A DNA stretch of 64,000 bases from Paraburkholderia phenazinium. GTDB lineage: Bacteria; Pseudomonadota; Gammaproteobacteria; Burkholderiales; Burkholderiaceae. Below are positions 18,382 to 27,348 of this stretch, one piece after another (positions within the stretch are counted from its first letter, which is position 1; the number at the start of each line of letters is the position of its first letter). The position numbers and the translations under genes are program-made. Location: assembly GCF_900141745.1 (NCBI RefSeq), contig NZ_FSRM01000001.1, positions 4,278,001 through 4,342,000 of the forward strand. The letters are read 5' to 3'. Below the pieces are notes generated by a model that was not told where the DNA came from, ran no database searches, and saw only the letters and a list, made by a program, of their open reading frames with translations.

Positions 18382-20343
18382 ATGTACGAACAATTCTTCG
18401 ATACCAGCACGCTGTTCAATATCAATCTGGGTACGCTCGCGATCGTGACGGTGCTCTGCCTCGTGTCGGATCGGCGTCGCACTTTCGACCGGATCGTCGT
18501 CGGCAGCGTGACGGCCTTTCTGCTCGTCAACTACCTGCTATGGCGCAGCACCTCGACGTTGCCCGAATTCAAACCGGAACTCGCGAGCGTCTGGCCATAT
18601 TGCTTCTTCGCGTTCGAACTGCTGACCGTGACGTACACGCTGTTCTCGATCGTCGTGCTGACGCGCAGTTCCGACCATAGCGAGCGGGCCAACCGTGGCG
18701 AAGCGAAGCTCAGGCGTAGCCCAGCCGTGCCGGCCGTCGACATCTTCATTGCCACGTATAACGAAGGCCTCGACGTGCTCGAGAAAACCATCGTTGCCGC
18801 TTTGGCTGTCGACTATCCGAACTTTAAGGTGTGGGTGCTCGACGACACACGTCGCGACTGGTTGCGCTCGTTTTGCGAGGAAGTCGGCGCGCACTATCTG
18901 ACGCGTCCCGACAATACGCACGCAAAAGCCGGCAATCTCAACAACGGCCTGCAGGCAACCGCAGCGCTCACCAACGCGCCCTACATCCTCGTGCTCGATG
19001 CGGATTTCGCGCCGCAGCGAAACATCCTCATGCGGACCATCGGCCTCTTTGACTCGCCTGATATCGGTGTCGTACAGACTCCGCAGTTCTATTACAACGC
19101 CGATCCGATCCAGTACAACCTGCGTTCGACCGAGTGCTGGGTCGACGAACAACGCGTCTTCTTCGACGTGTTTCAACCCGCGAAGGATGCCTGGGGCGCG
19201 GCCTTTTGCGTCGGCACCTCGTTCGTCGTGCGGCGCGATCTGCTGAATCTGATCGGCGGATTTCCCACTGGCACAGTGACGGAAGACATCCACCTGACGT
19301 ACCGGCTATTGCCGCGCGGCTACAAAACACGCTGGCTCAACGAGCGGCTAAGCGTCGGACTGTCTGCCGAAGGACTGCCTGAATACATCACGCAGCGAAG
19401 CCGCTGGTGTCTGGGCACGATACAGGTAGCACTCCTGCCGGACGGACCGTTTCGTGGCAAAGGCTTTGCGTTCATGCACCGGTTGCACTATCTGCACGGC
19501 ATGCTGCACTGGTTCAGCCGTCCGTTCATTCTGATGATGCTGGTGGCGCCGCTCCTTTACTGGTACCTCGGGATTCCCTCGATCTACACGAACCCGGCGG
19601 AATTCCTCGCTTACGGCACACCCGCGCTGCTCGCATTCTGGTTTTACAGCAGCTGGATTTCCGGCTCGCGCACGCTGCCGGTGTTTACCGAAGTCACGCA
19701 GATCGTCGCGGCGTTGACCGTCAGCGCCACGCTGGCGAGTGCGCTCCTCAGACCGTTCGGACGTCCCTTCAAGGTCACCAACAAGGGCCTTGATCGTTCA
19801 CGCGTCGTCGTGCACGCCAAGCTGGCTGGTTTTTTCGGCAGCCTGATTGTGCTGTCGTCGCTGGGCCTCGTGCGCTCGCTGCTCGACAATCCCGGCGCTC
19901 CTGGCTTCGCCTTCAATGTCGTGTGGACCGCCATCGCACTCGCGCTGTATCTGGTGTCGTTGCTCGTCTGCATCGAGTTGCCGCGTCCACGAAAGGAAGA
20001 GCGCTTTCCGTTCGATGCCACCGCGCGGCTGAATGTGAACGGCATCGAATTTCCCGGCAACACGCGCGACCTTTCGTGCAGCGGTGTCGGCATGATCTGC
20101 GGGCGCGCACGTGACATCCCCGACGGCGCCGAAGGCTGGGTGAAGATCGAGCCAGCTGGCTGGGTCGCGTGCCGGGTCGTGCGTCATCAGGGCGATTTCA
20201 TCGGGCTCGAATTCAATCACATCAAGGCGACGCGTCACGCGTTGATCCGGCTGCTATTCAGCGAGACGCCGGTCAACCTGGCGAGCAAGGCGAAGCGCCG
20301 CATGGCGCTGGCGAGATTGCTACAACGAGCGTTCCTCGGCTGA
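18382..20343 (+). CDS. BcsA-like processive GT2 polysaccharide synthase with C-terminal PilZ domain
   Basis: 653 residues from ATG 18382, 14 bp after the upstream gene. There are membrane helices near 13-30, 37-55 and 72-95. The GT-A domain carries IATYNEG (123-129), VLDD (152-155), LDADF (205-209), TED (300-302) and QRSRW (338-342), the set that defines processive beta-glycan synthases. More helices lie in about 380-530. A PilZ domain follows with RKEER (537-541) and DLSCSG (563-568), the RxxxR and DxSxxG residues that bind c-di-GMP. Unlike cellulose loci there is no bcsB, bcsC, bcsZ or bcsQ; the partners are a HlyD-like adaptor and a NodT lipoprotein. This resembles BgsA of Sinorhizobium, which makes mixed-linkage beta-glucan with BgsB, but the polymer cannot be told from sequence. 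Confidence 0.92.
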   Translation: MYEQFFDTSTLFNINLGTLAIVTVLCLVSDRRRTFDRIVVGSVTAFLLVNYLLWRSTSTLPEFKPELASVWPYCFFAFELLTVTYTLFSIVVLTRSSDHSERANRGEAKLRRSPAVPAVDIFIATYNEGLDVLEKTIVAALAVDYPNFKVWVLDDTRRDWLRSFCEEVGAHYLTRPDNTHAKAGNLNNGLQATAALTNAPYILVLDADFAPQRNILMRTIGLFDSPDIGVVQTPQFYYNADPIQYNLRSTECWVDEQRVFFDVFQPAKDAWGAAFCVGTSFVVRRDLLNLIGGFPTGTVTEDIHLTYRLLPRGYKTRWLNERLSVGLSAEGLPEYITQRSRWCLGTIQVALLPDGPFRGKGFAFMHRLHYLHGMLHWFSRPFILMMLVAPLLYWYLGIPSIYTNPAEFLAYGTPALLAFWFYSSWISGSRTLPVFTEVTQIVAALTVSATLASALLRPFGRPFKVTNKGLDRSRVVVHAKLAGFFGSLIVLSSLGLVRSLLDNPGAPGFAFNVVWTAIALALYLVSLLVCIELPRPRKEERFPFDATARLNVNGIEFPGNTRDLSCSGVGMICGRARDIPDGAEGWVKIEPAGWVACRVVRHQGDFIGLEFNHIKATRHALIRLLFSETPVNLASKAKRRMALARLLQRAFLG

Positions 20344-20401
20344 GGACGCAACAGCATTCTCCACCGCACTTCTCAGCTTTTGCGAATCGGAAATCAGAAG
20401 A

Positions 20402-22090
20402 ATGAGGATCAGCATGCATAAGTCCTGTCTCTCGATGATCTGCCTGAGCCTGCTCACTGCATGCTCGTTCGAACCGACCTATGAAAGGCCGGCTGCCCCA
20501 GTCGCCGGTACCTACCCGAACGGCCCCGAATACCAGTCGGGATCCTCCGGGCAAAATGGCGGTAACGGCGCCGGGCCGGCCGCGGATATCGGCTGGCGCG
20601 ACTTCTTTGCCGATCCGCGCCTGCAACGCCTGATTTCGATTGCATTGCAAAACAACCGCGACTTGCGTATCGCGACGCTAAACGTCGAGGATTTGCGCGC
20701 AAAGTATCAGATTCAACGTTCGACCCTGTTTCCGACCGTCGATGCGCTGGCCAACTCGACCACGCTGCATCAACCGGGCGCGCTGCAGTATGCGGGCGAG
20801 CCATCGACCATCTATAGCGTAGGCGTCGGTGTGACCTCCTATGAACTGGACTTCTTCGGGCGCGTGCGCAGCCTTAAGGATCAGGCGTTACAGCAGTACT
20901 TCTCGACTGAACAGGCGCGTACCAGTGCGCAGATCACGCTGGTTGCCGAAGTCGCAAACGCGTATCTGACGTGGGAAGCGAATCAGGAACTGGTGGCGCT
21001 GGCGCAGGCAACCTTGAAGTCGCAGAAGGAAGGCTATGACATGATGACGCGCCGGGTCGAGGGCCGCGCGGCCTCGCAACTCGATCTGGAGCGCGCGCAA
21101 ACCCAGGTGGAGACGGCCGATACGGCACTCGATGAATACCGTCGCCAGGCGGCGAAAAGCGAAAACGAGCTGACGCTGCTCATCGGCAGGCCGATTCCGA
21201 ACGATCTTCCGCCTGCGCGTCCGCTCGAAGCACAAGGCATTCTGGCGGACCTGCCGGCAGGCCTGCCGTCCGATCTGCTCGAGCGCCGGCCTGACATCAT
21301 CGCAGCGGAAGACCAGCTCAAGGGCGCGAACGCAAATATCGGCGCGGCGCGCGCGGCATTCTTTCCGCGCATTACCTTGACTGGTACGTTTGGTGTCCAA
21401 AGTACTTCGCTCGCGGGGCTCTTTTCCAGTGGTCTTGCGTGGAGCTTTGCGCCCCAGGTCACCTTACCGATCTTCGACGCCGGCTCGAACAAGGCGAACC
21501 TGGCCTCCGCAAATGTCGAGAAAAACATCTACGTGGCGCAGTACGAAAAGACCATTCAGACGGCCTTTCGCGAGGTATCGGATGGGCTGGTGGGACGCAC
21601 CACCCTGGATAGCGAGGCACGCAAGGAGCAGACGCTCGTCGACACCACGTCGAAGAGCTATGATCTTTCGATGATGCGTTACCGCGCAGGCGTAGGGGAT
21701 TACTTCGATGCGCTCGATACTCAGCGTTCGTTGTTTGCCGCGCAGCAGACGCTGGTTGAAGTGCGTCTGGCGCGTCTGACCAACCTCGTCACGCTCTACA
21801 AGGCACTCGGCGGCGGATGGACTGAAACGACTGCGCAGGCCGCGCAGCCGGCGCCGGTGGCGGCTGTCGCGCCGGCTGTCGCGCCTCGGGCTGCGCCGGC
21901 TGCGGCGCCCAGGGTTGCGGCTGCGGCGGCCGCTGCGCCGACGGTTGTTACTACACCATCGGCTGCGCCTGCCACTGCGTCGACCGCCGCACCTGCACCT
22001 CCAGTTGTCGTTGCCTCGCCCGCTCCGCAGCCCGCGCCATCCGAAACACAGCATCGAATGTTCGCCCCGATCCAGTCCAGCAGCAACTGA
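20402..22090 (+). CDS. NodT/TolC-type outer-membrane efflux lipoprotein
   Basis: 562 residues. A lipoprotein signal with lipobox LTAC is near residue 20, followed by CSFEPTYERPAAP, typical of NodT-family outer-membrane factors. Two repeated OEP domains form the TolC-like barrel and helical tunnel (RIATLNVEDLRAKYQIQRS, then LLERRPDIIAAEDQLKGANANIGAARAAFFPRITL). The last ~75 residues are an unusual Ala/Pro/Val-rich tail. An alternative ATG at 20414 sits closer to GAGGA. As last gene of the EPS operon it probably supplies the outer-membrane exit for the polymer, replacing a BcsC/AlgE-type porin. Confidence 0.88.
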   Translation: MRISMHKSCLSMICLSLLTACSFEPTYERPAAPVAGTYPNGPEYQSGSSGQNGGNGAGPAADIGWRDFFADPRLQRLISIALQNNRDLRIATLNVEDLRAKYQIQRSTLFPTVDALANSTTLHQPGALQYAGEPSTIYSVGVGVTSYELDFFGRVRSLKDQALQQYFSTEQARTSAQITLVAEVANAYLTWEANQELVALAQATLKSQKEGYDMMTRRVEGRAASQLDLERAQTQVETADTALDEYRRQAAKSENELTLLIGRPIPNDLPPARPLEAQGILADLPAGLPSDLLERRPDIIAAEDQLKGANANIGAARAAFFPRITLTGTFGVQSTSLAGLFSSGLAWSFAPQVTLPIFDAGSNKANLASANVEKNIYVAQYEKTIQTAFREVSDGLVGRTTLDSEARKEQTLVDTTSKSYDLSMMRYRAGVGDYFDALDTQRSLFAAQQTLVEVRLARLTNLVTLYKALGGGWTETTAQAAQPAPVAAVAPAVAPRAAPAAAPRVAAAAAAAPTVVTTPSAAPATASTAAPAPPVVVASPAPQPAPSETQHRMFAPIQSSSN

Positions 22091-22146
22091 CACGGCAGCG
22101 CATTGCCAAACTGGCGGTAGCGGCCGCGACAGACACAGGGCCGCAG

Positions 22147-22509
22147 CTACACCATCCTGTCCAGACATGCCCATACGGCGCCGTCGATCTCTTCGGCGTC
22201 GTATGTCATCGCGCGGGCACCCTCGAGGCACGCGTTAGAGGTAGTCAGGCGCCGCACCACCTGCCCGTTGACGTCGAATCGCCACCCGTGTTCAGGACAT
22301 GCGATCAACCCACCCGTCACCCGCCCACGCGACAGCTCCGCCCCCCGGTGCGGGCAATGGTCACGCCACACATGCACGTCCCCTTCCGCGTCTCGCCACA
22401 CCACAAGCTGCCTGTCCTGGACCACGCACCCTAGCGCAGTCTCCTTGCCGACCTCCGCAGACTGGCAGACAAGCTCCCAGCCCTTCCGCTGATGTGATAT
22501 GTGGGTCAT
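22147..22509 (-). CDS. Rieske [2Fe-2S] domain protein
   Basis: 120-residue single-domain Rieske protein with ligands Cys52-x-His54 (CPHRGAELSRG) and Cys71-x-x-His74 (CPEHGWRFD). It is soluble with no membrane anchor or catalytic oxygenase domain, so it resembles ferredoxin components or the N-terminal part of ring-hydroxylating oxygenases. No oxygenase gene is adjacent. It converges on the EPS operon and its partner is unknown. Confidence 0.92.
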   Translation of the reverse strand: MTHISHQRKGWELVCQSAEVGKETALGCVVQDRQLVVWRDAEGDVHVWRDHCPHRGAELSRGRVTGGLIACPEHGWRFDVNGQVVRRLTTSNACLEGARAMTYDAEEIDGAVWACLDRMV

Positions 22510-22817
22510 CGTTTACATGATTATCGTATGACTGTCCGGCGCAACCCGGTCTGGACAGGTGGCCCGAACGGTACAACAATGGGCGTGCGCATCCGGACGG
22601 CCGCACCAGGACGAAACGCCTTGCCGCAGCCTCTGCGATGCACTGGATTTACTGGGAAAAGAACGATCCGCCCACTGAATCGTATTACTAACTTCGCATC
22701 GATAGACTATCTGTCGGCGTCGAGACATCCGCGAAACGGCCGTCTCGACGCGCTCGCATTATAAATTCCGGCTTAAGACGCGATTTCGCGGCATGTAGAA
22801 ATATTTGTGGGCAACGT
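22510..22817. other. Intergenic region upstream of PAS histidine kinase
   Basis: About 310 bp between divergently read Rieske and kinase genes. No coding frame or structured element stands out; it presumably contains both promoters. Confidence 0.55.
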
Positions 22818-25800
22818 ATGAACGAATCCGCACGCGACGCTGAGACCGATGCGCTTCTCGCGAAACTTAAACGGGAAAATGCGGAGCTTCGCGAGGAGCG
22901 CGAAAACCTGCAACGCCTCGTGACCGAACACAACGAACTGCTGCATCTGACCAGCTTCGTGCTCAACAGGGTGCACGAGGCCGCCTATCTGCTCGACGAA
23001 GCCGGCCGGCTCGTCTACGTCAACGAAGAGGCCTGCCGCACGCTCGGGTACAGCAATGCCGAATTGTTGCAGATGAGCGTGGCAGACATCGATCCGGAAT
23101 GGACCATCCCCCTGTGGAAACAGGAATGGTCGGTGCTGCGCGAGCGAGGCTCACGCATCATCGAGACCACGCACCGCCGCAGGGACGGCAGCTCGTTTCC
23201 GGTCCAGGTCAACGCCAACCACTTCGAATACGGCGGGAAAGAATACAACCTGGCGCTCGCACGCGATGTCACGGAGCGCGAGCACGCAAAGCACGCACTG
23301 CGGGAAAGCGAACAGCGTTACCGGCAAGTCTTCGATAATGTCTCGGACGTGCTTTATCTGCTCGAGGTCACGCCGGAAGGACGCTTTCGCATACTCGAAA
23401 TGAACCCGAGCGGCGTGCAGTCGCTCGGCATTCCAAGGGCGGAGTTGATCGGCAAGCTCTTCGACGATGTGGTGCCCAACGAAGTATCCAGCGTCCTGAT
23501 CGAAAAATTCAGGCGATGCGCCCAGTCCGGCGAGGCGTTCGACGATCAAAGGACGCTCCAGCTACCGACTGGGCCGCACCACTACCACTCCACCCTGATC
23601 CCCGTGCACGACGAGTCAGGACGGGTGCACAGAATTGTTGGTATCGCGCGCGACATGACGGCTCATCACCGGACGGAATCGCTGCTGACCACCCAGCTGG
23701 AACTCGAAGCGCAGTTTCGCAGGCTGGCAGAAAGCACGCTCGACGTGATCTGCCGTTATGACCGCCAATGCCGTCTGGTCTACGCAAATTCAGGGCTTTC
23801 CACGACATTGCGCAAGCCCTTGCGGGAGATGCTGGGTAGGACTCCGACCGAACACGAGCCCGATGGCCGCTACGCGCAGTACCAGGCGCTGCTCGCGGAC
23901 GTCATCGCAACCGGCACCGAGCACCAGATTGAAGTCGTGATACAGGATAGCGGCAATGGCACGCGCCATCATCATGTTCGCCTCCTCCCCGAGCGCGGCC
24001 TGCAGGACGAGATTGTGGGCGCGCTTGCTCTTGGGCTCGACATTACCGCGCGCAAGGAGGCCGAGTTGCGCCTCTATGCGAGCGAACAGGCCTTCCGTGC
24101 CGTTGTCGAACATTCGCCCGATTACATCGCCCGCTACGATCTGAGCTACCGCCGCATCTACGCCAACCCGGCGCTTCTCAAGCTGATGCGTCTGCCTGCC
24201 AGCGACGTGCTCGGCACGACGCCGGCCGAGCGAGGGTCGTTCGTCGATGCCGCCCGCTACATGCAGCAGTTGCAACACGTGGTCGAAACAGGCATGGAAG
24301 TGACCGAAGAGTTAGCGCTGCGGGATGCCGGAGGCCGGATCCGCTGGGGGCATATGCGTATCGTTCCCGAGTTTGCACCCGACGGTACGGTGGCCAGCGT
24401 GCTCGCCATCAGCCGCGACATCGACGAACTGAAGCGTAGCGAGCAGCTCTTTCGTACGCTCACCGAGAATTTCCCGGACTTCATTGCCCGCTTCGACTGC
24501 GAGAGCCGTCATCTGTACGCCAATCCGGCCATCGCCCGAGCCTTTGGCGCGCCGCAGGAAGCCTTTATCGGCAAGACGCCCCGGGAGTTGGCGCCAACCT
24601 CCGACGCAGAACAGAACCTACGCCTCGAGGAGGCCGTCCGGCGTGCGTTCGTGGAGGGGCAACCGAACACGCATGAAGCACGTTGGCTAACTGCCAATGG
24701 CCCCCGTATCTTCGAGGTGCGGCACGTTCCGGAGAAGGACGACGAAGGCCGCGTCGTCAGCGTGCTGGGCATTGCTCACGACGTCACGCGTCTGAGAGAT
24801 ATTGAACTGGCATTGCGCGATAGCGAACGGGCCTTTCGCACGCTGGCGGAAAACGCGCCGGATCCCATCATTCGCTACGACCGTGACTGCCTGCGCACGT
24901 ATGTGAACCCAGAGTTCGAACGCATCAGCGGTGTCGGGGCGCCGAAGCTGCTTCGCAAGCAGGCCGGTCAGGTACCGGCTGCGACGGCCGAAGTCGCGCG
25001 GCGCACCCGCGCGAAACTGAAGGAGATCATGGAAAGTGGCGTGGCGGCCAAATTCGAGCTGGCCTGGACCAAACACGGAAAATCGCAATGCTGGTACGTG
25101 CATGCGGTGCCCGAGTACAACGCGGATGGGGTCGTGCAGAGTGTACTGACTATCTGGCGCGATATCTCCGAACGCAAGGAAGCCGAACAACGCCTGTACG
25201 AGTCCTACGACTTGCTGCGCGAACTCACCTCGCGCCGCGAAACAGCACGTGAGGAAGAGCGCAAACGTATCGCCCGCGAGATGCACGACGAACTCGGCCA
25301 GCACCTGACCGCACTGCGCATGGGTGCCTCGACGCTGCGTCTGCGCTTCGGCCACGACAACCCGGCTCTCGGCGAGCACGTTCAGAAGATATTGCTGCTG
25401 GCGGACAAGACGATCCAGGTGGTACGCGACGTGGTTGCCTCGTTGCGCCCCGCGGTGCTCGACGCGGGTATCGCAGCAGCGCTCGAATGGCTCGCCGACG
25501 AATATTCGCAGAATGGCGAGACGGCCTGCCGCCTGCGCGTGCCGCAGGAAAGTCCGGAGCTTGCCGAGGACCGGGCCATTGCGTTGTTCCGGATCGTGCA
25601 GGAGGCGCTCACCAATGTCACGCGGCATGCCAACGCGAAAGAAGTGTTCATCACGCTCGAACAGAAGGGCAACGACTGCCTGCTGGAAGTGCGCGACGAT
25701 GGCCGCGGATTCGATCCCGTAGCAATCCGCAATAAATCCTTTGGCCTCGCGGGAATGAAGGAGCGTGTGCTGATGCTCGGTGGTGCGCTCGACGTGGTCA

Positions 25801-25871
25801 GTTCGCCGGGCAACGGCACCCTCATCAAGGTGCGCGTGCCCGTTTCGGTCAGGGCGGTGGACTTCTCCTGA
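22818..25871 (+). CDS. Multi-PAS sensor histidine kinase (NarL/HisKA_3 type)
   Basis: 1017 residues without membrane helices. An N-terminal coiled coil (about 5-45) precedes six tandem PAS domains, recognisable by repeated starts (SEQxFR...xxDxIxRYD...xYANP) near 55, 165, 295, 420, 545 and 675. The last four are close relatives, suggesting duplication inside the gene. A HisKA_3 domain follows with RKRIAREMHDELGQHL and His823, then HATPase_c with EALTNVTRHANAKE, DDGRGFD and FGLAGMKERV. Such kinases phosphorylate LuxR-type regulators; none is encoded next to it, so it is an orphan. The ligands of the PAS domains (for example haem or flavin) cannot be told. Confidence 0.93.
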   Translation: MNESARDAETDALLAKLKRENAELREERENLQRLVTEHNELLHLTSFVLNRVHEAAYLLDEAGRLVYVNEEACRTLGYSNAELLQMSVADIDPEWTIPLWKQEWSVLRERGSRIIETTHRRRDGSSFPVQVNANHFEYGGKEYNLALARDVTEREHAKHALRESEQRYRQVFDNVSDVLYLLEVTPEGRFRILEMNPSGVQSLGIPRAELIGKLFDDVVPNEVSSVLIEKFRRCAQSGEAFDDQRTLQLPTGPHHYHSTLIPVHDESGRVHRIVGIARDMTAHHRTESLLTTQLELEAQFRRLAESTLDVICRYDRQCRLVYANSGLSTTLRKPLREMLGRTPTEHEPDGRYAQYQALLADVIATGTEHQIEVVIQDSGNGTRHHHVRLLPERGLQDEIVGALALGLDITARKEAELRLYASEQAFRAVVEHSPDYIARYDLSYRRIYANPALLKLMRLPASDVLGTTPAERGSFVDAARYMQQLQHVVETGMEVTEELALRDAGGRIRWGHMRIVPEFAPDGTVASVLAISRDIDELKRSEQLFRTLTENFPDFIARFDCESRHLYANPAIARAFGAPQEAFIGKTPRELAPTSDAEQNLRLEEAVRRAFVEGQPNTHEARWLTANGPRIFEVRHVPEKDDEGRVVSVLGIAHDVTRLRDIELALRDSERAFRTLAENAPDPIIRYDRDCLRTYVNPEFERISGVGAPKLLRKQAGQVPAATAEVARRTRAKLKEIMESGVAAKFELAWTKHGKSQCWYVHAVPEYNADGVVQSVLTIWRDISERKEAEQRLYESYDLLRELTSRRETAREEERKRIAREMHDELGQHLTALRMGASTLRLRFGHDNPALGEHVQKILLLADKTIQVVRDVVASLRPAVLDAGIAAALEWLADEYSQNGETACRLRVPQESPELAEDRAIALFRIVQEALTNVTRHANAKEVFITLEQKGNDCLLEVRDDGRGFDPVAIRNKSFGLAGMKERVLMLGGALDVVSSPGNGTLIKVRVPVSVRAVDFS

Positions 25872-25926
25872 GCGGCGTCTGCTTCAGCGCCGCGTCATAA
25901 GCGTAGCGCTCCTAACGTAACGTAGG

Positions 25927-27225
25927 TTACGTCCGCCACACCGGCCCCGCCGGAAAATCATGCTGATCGAGCGACGCCGCATGCATCTCGATGCTGTAGC
26001 CGGGGCGTTGCGGTGGCATGTAACGGCCCTGGCGGATCACCACCGGATCGACGAAGTGCTCATGCAGATGATCCACGTATTCGAGCACGCGGTTCTCTAG
26101 CGACCCCGACACGCAGATATAGTCGAACAGCGAAATGTGCTGCACGTATTCGCACAAGCCGACGCCGCCCGCATGCGGGCACACGGGCACGCCGGATTTC
26201 GCCGCCATCAGCAACACGACGATCACCTCGTTCAGGCCGCCCAGACGGCAGCTATCGACCTGACAGAAATCGATGGCCTGCGCCTGCAGCAACTGCTTGA
26301 ACATCACGCGGTTATGGCAATGTTCGCCGGTCGCGACGCCAATGGGCCGCAGGCGCTCGCGGATGGTCGCATGACCGAGAACGTCGTCGGGACTCGTGGG
26401 CTCCTCGATCCACCACGGATCGAATTGCGCGAGACGCCGCATGTTCGCAACGGCCTCATCGACATCCCACACCTGGTTCGCATCCATCATCAGCTTGCGG
26501 TCCTGGCCGATTTCTTCGCGCAGGATGCGGGCCCGGCGCATGTCTTCCTCGAGGTTGCCACCCACCTTCTGCTTGAAATGCGTCCAGCCCTGCGCCACGC
26601 CTTCGCGGGCAAGGCGGCGAATCTTCTCGTCGTCGTAGCCGAGCCAGCCGGCCGAGGTCGTGTAGGCCGGATAACCGTGCGCCAGCATTTCCTTTTCGCG
26701 CTCGCCTTTCGTTCTTGCATGACGGTGCAGCATGGCGATCGCTTCATTGGGCGTGATCGCATCGGTCACGTAGCGGAAGTCGAGGCAACGCACGAGTTCC
26801 TCGGGGCTCATGTCGACGAGCAGCTTCCACACCGGCTTGCCTTCCGCCTTCGCCCACAGATCCCAGGCCGCATTCACGACCGCCGCGGTCGCCAGATGAA
26901 TCGCGCCCTTGTCCGGACCGATCCAGCGCAACTGGCTATCCGAGGTCAACGCGCGCCAGAACGCGCCCATGTTGGCGGCGATGTCCTCGAGTGTCTTGCC
27001 GACGACGAGCGGCGCCAGCGCCTGCGCCGCGCTCACGCAGATCTCGTTGCCACGCCCGATGGTGAACGTGAGGCCATGTCCCGTCAGCCCATGTGGCGAG
27101 TCGGTTTCGAGCGTCACATAGGTGGCGGAGTAATCCGGTGCGGCGTTCATCGCGTCGGAGCCGTCGAGCGAACGCGACGTCGGAAACCGGATGTCCCGGA
27201 CAGTTAGCCTGGTGATCGTAGTCAT
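25927..27225 (-). CDS. L-fuconate dehydratase (enolase superfamily)
   Basis: 432 residues, mandelate-racemase subgroup of the enolase superfamily. It contains the KxK base motif in THFKQKVGGN, metal ligands in LMMDANQVWD, WWIEEPTSPDD and IGVATGEHCHNR, and VCPHAGGVGL. L-fuconate dehydratase turns L-fuconate into 2-keto-3-deoxy-L-fuconate. Its position last in an operon with a complete sugar ABC importer supports use of L-fucose or a related 6-deoxy sugar. The dehydrogenase, lactonase and aldolase steps are not in this window. Confidence 0.9.
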   Translation of the reverse strand: MTTITRLTVRDIRFPTSRSLDGSDAMNAAPDYSATYVTLETDSPHGLTGHGLTFTIGRGNEICVSAAQALAPLVVGKTLEDIAANMGAFWRALTSDSQLRWIGPDKGAIHLATAAVVNAAWDLWAKAEGKPVWKLLVDMSPEELVRCLDFRYVTDAITPNEAIAMLHRHARTKGEREKEMLAHGYPAYTTSAGWLGYDDEKIRRLAREGVAQGWTHFKQKVGGNLEEDMRRARILREEIGQDRKLMMDANQVWDVDEAVANMRRLAQFDPWWIEEPTSPDDVLGHATIRERLRPIGVATGEHCHNRVMFKQLLQAQAIDFCQVDSCRLGGLNEVIVVLLMAAKSGVPVCPHAGGVGLCEYVQHISLFDYICVSGSLENRVLEYVDHLHEHFVDPVVIRQGRYMPPQRPGYSIEMHAASLDQHDFPAGPVWRT

Positions 27226-27272
27226 CTAAAGCACCTTCCTCTGCGAGAGCTTTCAGCTTGCATCCATGAACA

Positions 27273-27311
27273 AAGAGGGGCGTGGCGTCATGCAACGCCG
27301 CCGCCCCTCTT
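27273..27311 (-). promoter_or_regulatory. Stem-loop between sugar-binding protein gene and fuconate dehydratase gene
   Basis: Inverted repeat with arms AAGAGGGGCG (27273-27282) and CGCCCCTCTT (27302-27311). On the minus strand the 3' arm is followed by a short T-rich stretch (TTTGTTC). It may be a partial terminator or an mRNA-stabilising stem that keeps the binding-protein transcript more abundant than the downstream enzyme. Confidence 0.7.
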
Positions 27312-27348
27312 CTCTTTTGTCGCGCGCTACAGCAACGTCTGGCGACGC

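Noticed and set aside
26137..27207. 356-residue plus-strand frame opposite fuconate dehydratase
   Set aside because: Shadow of a real enolase-superfamily gene; no ribosome site or domain.
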